Shown here: one piece after another, positions 14,123 through 20,438 of the stretch
How positions within the stretch are numbered: position 1 is the stretch's first letter
Layout of the letters: every line of letters starts with the position of its first letter
Assembly: GCA_910585755.1 (NCBI GenBank)
Contig: CAJUFH010000047.1
Span: 3,777-24,214 of the forward strand
DNA from: an uncultured Muribaculaceae bacterium
Lineage (GTDB): Bacteria > Bacteroidota > Bacteroidia > Bacteroidales > Muribaculaceae
DNA length: 20,438 nt
Direction: 5' to 3'
Position numbers and translations under genes: made by a program
Notes under the pieces: generated by a model
Databases searched by the model: none
What the model was told of the DNA's origin: nothing
Seen by the model: only the letters and a program-made list of their open reading frames with translations

Positions 14123-15109
14123 ATGAGCGAACGCGACATCACCGCCCTGCTTCACTCGCGCTGGGGCGCGGGACTGCTTATGACCCTGGCCGTCGCCGGG
14201 GCCATATTCGCCTATACGCGCCAGGCGGTGGTGCCGATATGGTTCGACCTCGGCCTGGGGCTGACGGCCCCGGGCAGATGGGTCCCTCAGGGGCTCCCAT
14301 CGCTGGTCGCGGGGCTGGCGGCAAATATCGGAATCGGAGTGCTCGCGCTGACGGTCAACCGGACATTCAACGTGCTGCGCTCGCTGACGACGCTCGTCGC
14401 TGGGCTCTTTTTCGTGATGCAGCTCGGCCTCCCGTCGCTGCTGTGCCAGTTTTACAGCGGGACGCTTCTCGCGTTGCTGATACTGGTATGCTGCGCGCTG
14501 CTGTTCTCCGCCTACGGCAGCGGAGCGGGGCAACGGCGGGTGTTCATGGCGTTCTTCCTGACCTCGCTCGCCTCGTTCACCAACGTCTCCTTCGCGCTCT
14601 ACCTGCCGGTACTCCTCGTAGGGTGCATGCAGATGAGGATATTCAACACCCGCACCCTGATCGCTGCCTTCCTCGGCGCGCTCACGCCCCCGTGGCTGCT
14701 GATAGGGTTCGGAGTCGTAAGGATTGACGAGCTGGTGATGCCCGACTGGCTTATGGCGTGGTCGCAGTGGGGCGACCCGCATATCTTCCGGTCGCTGATT
14801 GTGACGGCGTTCACCCTCTTCATCGGAATCTCGTTCATCGTAGTCAACCTGATGAAGATTCTGAGCTACAATTCCCGCGTCAGGGCCTTTAACGGATTCC
14901 TGACGATGACGCTCATCGCCACGGCGATATACACCGTATGCGATTTCGGCAGCTTCCGTTTCTACCTGCCGCTGCTGAACTGCCTGACAGCATACCAGGC
15001 GGCGCATTTCTTCACCTACCGGCGGTCGCGCCGCAGCTACATACCGATTCTGATACTGATTCTGGTCTACTGCGGCTTCTACGCCTGGTCGTTAATTGAC
15101 ACAGTATAA
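14123..15109 (+). CDS. Multi-pass membrane protein, unrecognised
   Basis: The 328-residue integral inner-membrane protein has about 8-10 hydrophobic segments (for example LLMTLAVAGAIFAYT near 18-32, LLALLILVCCALLFSAYG near 115-132, IVTAFTLFIGISFIVVNLM near 226-244, and IPILILILVYCGFYAWSL near the C terminus). I recognise no catalytic motif or transporter signature. Size, topology and position beside purD recall membrane proteins named DUF6427 in flavobacteria, but that link is from memory and weak. Its stop overlaps the pdxB start by one base (TAATG), implying translational coupling with pdxB. A role in vitamin or envelope metabolism would be a guess from position only. Confidence 0.8.
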   Translation: MSERDITALLHSRWGAGLLMTLAVAGAIFAYTRQAVVPIWFDLGLGLTAPGRWVPQGLPSLVAGLAANIGIGVLALTVNRTFNVLRSLTTLVAGLFFVMQLGLPSLLCQFYSGTLLALLILVCCALLFSAYGSGAGQRRVFMAFFLTSLASFTNVSFALYLPVLLVGCMQMRIFNTRTLIAAFLGALTPPWLLIGFGVVRIDELVMPDWLMAWSQWGDPHIFRSLIVTAFTLFIGISFIVVNLMKILSYNSRVRAFNGFLTMTLIATAIYTVCDFGSFRFYLPLLNCLTAYQAAHFFTYRRSRRSYIPILILILVYCGFYAWSLIDTV

Positions 15110-16146
15110 TGAAAGTTCTGATAGAAAGCCATGTGCCGTTTGCCGAAGGGGCTTTCGGCAACGAGGCGGAAGTAGCGGTGCTCGCACCGGATGAATTTAC
15201 CCGTCAGAGACTTGCGGAGGAAAAGGCAGACGTCATAATCGTGCGCACCCGTACGCGCTGCGACGCTTCCCTGCTTGAGGGTACGAATGTGTCTTTGGTT
15301 GCGACCGCAACCATCGGGACTGACCACATCGACATCCCCTACTGCCAAAGCCGCGGCATCGAGGTCGTCAACGCTCCCGGCTGCAACGCCCCCGGAGTAG
15401 GGCAATACGTGTTCGCCGCGGTACTGCGGCTCCTGGACGGGAGGAAACCGGAAGAGCTGACCCTCGGAGTGGTCGGGGTCGGCCACGTCGGTTCCATTGT
15501 GGCAGACTGGGGAAGGCAGCTCGGGTTCCGCGTCCTTGAATGCGACCCTCCGAGAGCCCTCCGCGAACCGGGCTACACCTCAATCCCCCTGCGGGAAATC
15601 GCCGAAAAGGCCGACATCATAACTCTCCATACCCCCCACACCAAAACCGGGGAGCACGCCACCCACCATCTCGCCGACGAGGCGTTCTTCAACGCACTGC
15701 GCCGCAAGCCGATTTTCATCAATGCGGCCCGCGGGCCGGTCGTAGACACCCCCGCCCTGCTCGCCGCAATCGACAACGGGACCGTGGGAGCCGTCGTTTC
15801 CGACTGCTGGGAGGGGGAACCGCTGATTTCACGCGAACAGCTCGCCAAAAGCCGCTACGCGACTCCACACATCGCCGGATACTCCATCGAGGGGAAAAAG
15901 CGCGCCACCCAGATGACAGTCAACGCCATCCTTCGCCATTTCGGCTCGGACAGGCGCCTTGACCTCGGAATCCCGGAAGGCGCGGCGGCAAAAGTAACCG
16001 CCGAAAGCATTCTCGCAAGCTACGATCCGGCTGTCGACACCGCCGCCCTGCGCCGGGCGTTCGCCGATGCGGCTAACGACGCAGAAGCCGCCAAGGGGTT
16101 CGAGTTTCTGCGCAACAACTACCCACTGCGCCAAGAAGTGCGCTGA
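15109..16146 (+). CDS. pdxB: Erythronate-4-phosphate dehydrogenase
   Basis: Second step of DXP-dependent pyridoxal 5'-phosphate synthesis: NAD-linked oxidation of 4-phosphoerythronate. The 345 residues show the D-2-hydroxyacid dehydrogenase fold: VATATIGTDHIDIPYCQSRG (65-84), NAD-binding GVVGVGHVGSIVADW (120-134), and the Arg208 (INAARGPVVD), Glu237 (CWEGEP) and His254 (TPHIAGYSIEGK) catalytic triad. HIAGYSIEGK is specific to PdxB against other family members such as SerA. The C-terminal dimerisation region (about 290-345) is shorter than in E. coli, as in other Bacteroidetes. The start overlaps the upstream membrane-protein stop by one base. crcB follows 35 bp downstream. No other pdx gene is in the window. 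Confidence 0.95.
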   Translation: MKVLIESHVPFAEGAFGNEAEVAVLAPDEFTRQRLAEEKADVIIVRTRTRCDASLLEGTNVSLVATATIGTDHIDIPYCQSRGIEVVNAPGCNAPGVGQYVFAAVLRLLDGRKPEELTLGVVGVGHVGSIVADWGRQLGFRVLECDPPRALREPGYTSIPLREIAEKADIITLHTPHTKTGEHATHHLADEAFFNALRRKPIFINAARGPVVDTPALLAAIDNGTVGAVVSDCWEGEPLISREQLAKSRYATPHIAGYSIEGKKRATQMTVNAILRHFGSDRRLDLGIPEGAAAKVTAESILASYDPAVDTAALRRAFADAANDAEAAKGFEFLRNNYPLRQEVR

Positions 16147-16181
16147 CAGCGAGCCACAATCCTGACAAATCAAGAGTTACT

Positions 16182-16553
16182 ATGTTCAAGGCGATGCTAA
16201 TTGCCGGAGCCGGCGGATTTATCGGTACCTGCGGGAGATTCCTCGTCGGGAAACTTTGCTCGGCGTTGTTCCACGGTTCGTTCCCGCTCGGCACTTTCAC
16301 GGTAAATATCATAGGATGCTTCATAATCGGCCTGTTCTTAGGGCTTCTGGAGAAAGAGCGCATAATCACGCCCGGAGCCAATTTCTTGCTAATCACAGGC
16401 TTCTGTGGCGGATTCACCACTTTCTCAGCCTTTGCTGACGATATGCTGACTCTCGGCAATAAAGGGGACTGGACAACTTTCGCACTGTACACCTCGGCAA
16501 GCGTCATTTGCGGCATACTTCTGGTATGGGTCGGGAGGGCGATTGTCCGCTAA
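16182..16553 (+). CDS. crcB: Fluoride ion channel CrcB/FluC
   Basis: The 123-residue, four-helix dual-topology fluoride channel removes F- from the cytoplasm. The family signature GFCGGFTTFSAF is at 73-84, with the conserved GAGGFIGTCGRF near the start and VNIIGCFIIG containing pore Asn42. Length is standard and a single copy suffices for homodimers. By eye its base composition and codons are less G/C-rich than its neighbours (TTA and GCT codons appear), which may reflect later acquisition. No fluoride riboswitch is recognisable in the 35-bp gap from pdxB, so expression probably comes by read-through from the operon. Located between pdxB and porU without an evident functional link. Confidence 0.95.
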   Translation: MFKAMLIAGAGGFIGTCGRFLVGKLCSALFHGSFPLGTFTVNIIGCFIIGLFLGLLEKERIITPGANFLLITGFCGGFTTFSAFADDMLTLGNKGDWTTFALYTSASVICGILLVWVGRAIVR

Positions 16554-16615
16554 ATCAGCCTTTTAAAGGAGCGTCATCGCCACCTCCGGCAAATCAATGA
16601 CAGCCACAATAAACA

Positions 16616-16658
16616 GAGGATAATTGCGTTAATAAGATAGTTATGCGCAACTATCCTC
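16616..16658 (+). promoter_or_regulatory. Alternative hairpins enclosing the porU start codon
   Basis: GAGGATAATTGCG (16616-16628) pairs with CGCAACTATCCTC (16646-16658): 12 of 13 positions pair, with one A-C mismatch, and the 17-nt loop ends in the ATG (16643-16645). A second perfect 7-bp stem, GATAGTT (16636-16642) with AACTATC (16649-16655), has the ATG in a 6-nt loop and uses the same right arm. The two cannot form together. In RNA they could gate translation; in DNA the outer one could be an operator. Pairing is seen directly; function is inferred. Confidence 0.5.
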
Positions 16659-19600
16659 TCAAACATATATATCTGCTGTTACTGCTTGGAACTCTTGCGA
16701 TTGCAGGGGCGTTCCGGGCTTCGGCATTCCAGCTCGCCAAGTACGCCGGCAACTCGGCGCTCGCGTCGGGAAAATGGGTGCAGGTCGCTGTCACCCAGAC
16801 CGGCATGCACCTTATCACGGAGCAGACGCTCCGCGGATGGGGCTTTTCCAAACCTTCCGAGGTTAAAATCTACGGCTACGGGGCGCGGCGAATCCCCGAC
16901 CAGATGAGCAACAGCACGTTTGTCGACGACCTTCCTCAGACATTCTCTGAATGGGTCGACGGCAAGGGGCTGCTTTTCTACGCCGAAGGCCCGGTTGCCA
17001 AACAGATCACTACCGGCCAGTACCGCCGCCCCGCGCAGAACTACTATACGACAGAGGGTTACTACTTCCTGACCGACAGCCGGGAGGACGAGGAGCGCCG
17101 CGTCCCCGCAATCGGAGCAACCACGCCTGAAGCAGGAACCTCCCCCGCCACGACATTTTACGATTTCCTATACCACGAGGAGGAACTTTCCTCCCCGGGT
17201 GAGGCCGGACACCAGCTCGTTGGGGAGGACTTCAAATACACCCGCGAACAGCAGTTTTCCTTCAACCTCACCAACCCCGTTGCCGGGCAGCCGACCTACC
17301 TCGAAGTCGTATTTCTCGCAAAGGCGGCATCCGGGACAACGACTATCGGAATCACCGTAAACGGCACAAGCCTCCCCATCTCCACTGAGAACACCCTCCA
17401 GCCTATAACCGACGGCCACGTCCACGCCGCGCAGGCTACCATACGCAGGACTTTCGACGCGAGCGGCGACCGGCAGCTCCGCGTCGGGCTTAACATGCGG
17501 CCCTCCGGCTCGCTCGTCGCCGCCAACCTCGACTACATCGGCCTCTCCTACTGCCGCGAGCTCGCTATGGGAAGCGCCTCGCAGCTCCCCTTTGAAATCC
17601 GCTCGGCCAACCGCGGGGTGCGTCTCGGGGGAGCCTCCGCTGCGACAAAGGTATGGGATGTGACGAATCCGGCGGCGATAACCCTCGTCGATGCAGCGAT
17701 AGAAACCGCAAGCACCCTTGTATGGACCGCCCGAAACACCGATACCCGCGAATATATCGCCTTCAACCCCAACGGCTCCTTCCCCTCCCCGACGCTGAAA
17801 GGTACGGTCTCCAACCAGAACCTCCACGGCATCAGCGAGACCCCGGACATGATCATCGTAGCCCCTCGCCAGTGGGCCGACCAGGCTGAACGCCTGGCGG
17901 AGTACCGCCGCGGTAATGAGCAGCCCCTGGAAGTCCTCGTGCTCGACCCGCAGCAGATTTACAACGAGTTCTCCTCCGGCGTCCCCCACGTCCAAGGCCT
18001 GCGCAAGTGCCTTAAAATGTTCTACGACCGCGGGGCTGCCGCGGGAAAACCGTTGCGCTACGCCCTGATGATGGGGCGCGTGTTCTACGACAACCGCCTC
18101 CTGACCGCCACGGGCCGCTCCCTGGGGTACCCCATACTCCCCGGATGGTTCACCGACCTCGGGCTGAGCGACAACTTCGGCTACACTACCGACGACATGC
18201 TGGCGTTTCTCGAAGACAATTCCGGCTCGAACATGGGAGCTGACAAGCTCTCAATCGCCCTGGGGCGCATACCCGCTACCTCCCGCAGCGACGCGTCGCA
18301 GGCTGTCGACAAAATAATCGCCTACGAGACCTCCTCCCCCAACGGAACCTGGAAGAACAACGTGCTCTTCCTGGCTGACGACCAGGACTCGGCAATCCAT
18401 ATGATCCAATCCGACGCGATGTGGAAGTGCATGCTTGACGCGTCGAGCGGACAGGATGCCTTCTACCGCAAAATCTACACCGACCAGTACGAGCTTGTGT
18501 CGAACGTCTACGCCCAGGCCCGTACCGAATTCTACCGCGCCCTCGACGAGGGGATTATGTGGTGGAACTATATCGGCCACGCCTCCCCGACCTCGCTGAC
18601 CGCCGAAGGAGTGGTGACATACACCGACCTCAACAACCTCTACCTCCGCCACCTCCCGGTGGTCTATGCCGCGACCTGCGACTTCATGCGCTGGGACTCC
18701 GGCACCGTCTCCGGCGCCGAAATCCTCTTCCGCAATACCGACGGCGGGGTAATCGGAGCGATCAGCGCCACCCGCCCGGTTTATATCTCGCAAAACGGTC
18801 CACTTTCAGAAGCCTTCGGCTGCGAGATTACCCAGCGCGACGAGACTGGGCTCTTCCGTCCGTTAGGCGAAATCTACCGCCGTGCGAAGAACGCCGTCAA
18901 CTCCGACACAAACAAGCTGCGATACGTCCTGCTCGGCGACCCGGCGATGCGCCTCGCGATGCCCGCGCTCCGCCTGGTTCTCGACGAAGTCAACGGCAAG
19001 ACGGTTAACGACCCAGACGACGCGTCGAAAGACCCGACCATTATCATGGCGCGCCAGCAGGTTATGATGAAGGGACACATCGAGGATGCCTCGGGAAACA
19101 TTGTCAGCGACTTCACAGGCTCCGTCAACACAATCCTCTATGATGCCGACAGGTCGATTACCACCCTCGGCAACGGGGCCGAAGGGAAGCCGTTCCCCTT
19201 TGACACCACCGGCGGCCGCCTCTATATGGGTTCCGGGGCCGTCGAAAACGGTATCTTCACCCTCAACATCCCGATGCCCGCGGAAGTAGCCGACAACTTC
19301 CGGACCGCCACGCTAAACATCTACGCCCGCTCTGACGACGGCCGCGAGGGTGCCGGGGTCGACCGCCGTATCTACGTCTACGGTTCGGACCCCGACGCGG
19401 AAGAGGACAACGAAGCTCCCGAAATCGAGACGATGTACCTCAACCATCCCTCGTTCCGAGACGGGAAGAAAGTCAACCCCTCCCCCATGCTGATCGCACG
19501 CGTCAGCGACAACCGCGCAATTAACCTCTCTACCTCCGGCGTAGGGCACCAGATGACCCTCACGCTCGACGGGGGCCGCACGTTTACCGACGTGGCGAAC

Positions 19601-20077
19601 TACTACACCCCCTTCTCCGACGGCACCCCCGGAGGCGACATAGCCTACCCGTTTGACAACCTCGCGCCCGGCCTCCACACCCTCCGTCTGCGCGTCTGGG
19701 ACACCGCGCCCAACGCCGCCGAGGCCGAGCTGTCGTTTACCGTCGAGGCAGAACTCGCGCCCGCCATCCACGAAGTCTATACCGACGCCAACCCGGCCCG
19801 CGACCACGCCAACTTCTACGTGACCCACGACCGCCCCGACCAGTCGCTGACCGTTACAATCGAGGTCTACGACCTGATGGGACGCCCCGTCTGGAGCAAC
19901 ACCCGCAAAGGACGCAGCGACATGTTCCAGTCAGCCCCCGTCGCCTGGGACCTCCGCAACACCGCCGGCCACCGCGTGCCCCGCGGCCTATACCTCTACC
20001 GCGCGATTGTCACCGACGACAGCTCCGGCGACAAGACCGCGACAGCATCCCGCCGCCTCGCCGTGGCCGCCGACTGA
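16643..20077 (+). CDS. porU: Type IX secretion system sortase PorU (C25 family)
   Basis: The 1144-residue surface cysteine protease cleaves C-terminal sorting domains from T9SS cargo and attaches the proteins to the cell surface. A signal peptide covers about 1-28 (IYLLLLLGTLAIAGAFRASA). A large beta-rich N-terminal domain follows. The gingipain-like C25 domain runs from about 401 (PDMIIVAPRQW) to 775 (LLGDPAMRL). His646 in WNYIGHASP and Cys679 in YAATCDFMRWD form the catalytic pair; the 33-residue spacing equals that in gingipains. Residues about 1042-1144 (NPARDHANFYV, VYDLMGRPVW, VPRGLYLYRAIV) form a FlgD/T9SS-type C-terminal domain. ATG 16643 lies in a hairpin loop. In P. gingivalis porV follows porU; here a YhcH gene follows instead. 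Confidence 0.93.
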   Translation: MRNYPLKHIYLLLLLGTLAIAGAFRASAFQLAKYAGNSALASGKWVQVAVTQTGMHLITEQTLRGWGFSKPSEVKIYGYGARRIPDQMSNSTFVDDLPQTFSEWVDGKGLLFYAEGPVAKQITTGQYRRPAQNYYTTEGYYFLTDSREDEERRVPAIGATTPEAGTSPATTFYDFLYHEEELSSPGEAGHQLVGEDFKYTREQQFSFNLTNPVAGQPTYLEVVFLAKAASGTTTIGITVNGTSLPISTENTLQPITDGHVHAAQATIRRTFDASGDRQLRVGLNMRPSGSLVAANLDYIGLSYCRELAMGSASQLPFEIRSANRGVRLGGASAATKVWDVTNPAAITLVDAAIETASTLVWTARNTDTREYIAFNPNGSFPSPTLKGTVSNQNLHGISETPDMIIVAPRQWADQAERLAEYRRGNEQPLEVLVLDPQQIYNEFSSGVPHVQGLRKCLKMFYDRGAAAGKPLRYALMMGRVFYDNRLLTATGRSLGYPILPGWFTDLGLSDNFGYTTDDMLAFLEDNSGSNMGADKLSIALGRIPATSRSDASQAVDKIIAYETSSPNGTWKNNVLFLADDQDSAIHMIQSDAMWKCMLDASSGQDAFYRKIYTDQYELVSNVYAQARTEFYRALDEGIMWWNYIGHASPTSLTAEGVVTYTDLNNLYLRHLPVVYAATCDFMRWDSGTVSGAEILFRNTDGGVIGAISATRPVYISQNGPLSEAFGCEITQRDETGLFRPLGEIYRRAKNAVNSDTNKLRYVLLGDPAMRLAMPALRLVLDEVNGKTVNDPDDASKDPTIIMARQQVMMKGHIEDASGNIVSDFTGSVNTILYDADRSITTLGNGAEGKPFPFDTTGGRLYMGSGAVENGIFTLNIPMPAEVADNFRTATLNIYARSDDGREGAGVDRRIYVYGSDPDAEEDNEAPEIETMYLNHPSFRDGKKVNPSPMLIARVSDNRAINLSTSGVGHQMTLTLDGGRTFTDVANYYTPFSDGTPGGDIAYPFDNLAPGLHTLRLRVWDTAPNAAEAELSFTVEAELAPAIHEVYTDANPARDHANFYVTHDRPDQSLTVTIEVYDLMGRPVWSNTRKGRSDMFQSAPVAWDLRNTAGHRVPRGLYLYRAIVTDDSSGDKTATASRRLAVAAD

Positions 20078-20110
20078 ACCCCGACCTAACTTCTAAAACT
20101 ACATACCGCA

Positions 20111-20438
20111 ATGATTATCGGAACATTGGAAAACGCCGAGCGCTACTACCCGCTCCACCCCGGCTTCAAACCCCTTTTTGAGTTCGTCAAAGGGAACGAC
20201 TTCGACAAGCTCCCCGCCGGAAAAATATACCTCCAGGGCAAAGACGTCTTCGTCAACAACGCCACCATCGAGCCTAAAAAGGCCGAGAACCAGCCCCTCG
20301 AAATGCACCGCGACTACATCGACGTGCACATCGCCCTTGAAGACGGCGAAGTATTCGGCTGGAAGCCCATCGAGAACCTCAGCAAGGAAGGCGAATACAA
20401 CCCCGCCAAAGACTGCGCCCTCGTCGACGACCCCGCCG
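20111..20438 (+). CDS. YhcH/YjgK/YiaL family protein, partial
   Basis: The first 109 codons of a gene running off the right edge. Translation begins MIIGTLENAERYYPLHPGFK and includes KIYLQGKDVFVNNATIEPK and LEMHRDYIDVHIALEDGE, then VFGWKP. This is the DUF386 (YhcH/YiaL/EbgC) cupin-like family of about 150 residues, with probable metal-binding Glu64, His66 and His73. Members are linked to sialic acid and other sugar catabolism (possible anomerase activity), but individual roles are mostly untested. ATG 20111 follows an A-rich spacer 33 bp after porU. The missing C-terminal third contains further conserved residues that cannot be checked here. Confidence 0.9.
   Translation, partial: MIIGTLENAERYYPLHPGFKPLFEFVKGNDFDKLPAGKIYLQGKDVFVNNATIEPKKAENQPLEMHRDYIDVHIALEDGEVFGWKPIENLSKEGEYNPAKDCALVDDPA

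Noticed and set aside
16147..16181. Fluoride riboswitch upstream of crcB
   Set aside because: The gap is only 35 bp and lacks the GGCGATG...CGCC pseudoknot pattern. A GGCGATG word on the minus strand near 16573-16579 has the wrong orientation and lacks the partner elements.
16559..16569. CCTTTTAAAGG after crcB as a terminator
   Set aside because: The palindrome has no loop and no following T-run, so it cannot form a stable terminator hairpin.

Overview
The window comes from a GC-rich member of the Bacteroidales, most likely of the Muribaculaceae type. Reasons: a PorU-type type IX secretion protease with a C-terminal sorting-like domain, a DUF4954 protein and a Bacteroidetes-style GlmU-like protein, Bacteroidetes promoters (TTTG, 20 bp, TAnnTTTG), and A/T-rich sequence instead of clear Shine-Dalgarno sites before start codons. 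High G+C with long spurious open frames on the opposite strands fits Muribaculaceae better than Bacteroides. The family assignment is inference.

Left part (1-4885). A truncated rpsL (S12) leaves the window on the minus strand, driven by a consensus promoter with a leader of about 130 nt. Two unrelated small outer-membrane beta-barrel proteins converge on one shared terminator. A minus-strand pair follows: rfbC (dTDP-sugar epimerase) and a DUF4954 left-handed beta-helix protein. A compact A/T-rich island at about 4743-4790 carries divergent promoters for rfbC and the GlmU-like gene.

Right part (4886-20438). All genes are on the plus strand and closely spaced: GlmU-like sugar nucleotidyltransferase/acetyltransferase, an unrecognised lineage protein, phoH, purC, ubiE (menaquinone methyltransferase), a MATE exporter, an RlmL-like 23S rRNA methyltransferase with a repeat-rich basic tail, purD, an unrecognised multi-pass membrane protein, pdxB (vitamin B6), crcB (fluoride channel), porU (T9SS sortase) and a partial YhcH-family gene. 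Most are housekeeping genes: purine synthesis, menaquinone, vitamin B6, rRNA modification, envelope sugars and protein secretion.

No tRNA, rRNA, CRISPR, insertion sequence or phage gene is visible. No obvious defence or other new multi-gene system is visible. The items most worth a second look are small: two mutually exclusive hairpins enclosing the porU start codon, overlapping divergent promoters, a 22-bp degenerate tandem repeat across the end of the DUF4954 gene, a 21-bp coding minisatellite in the methyltransferase gene, a duplicated A/T-rich box before a membrane-protein gene, and the two unrecognised proteins.
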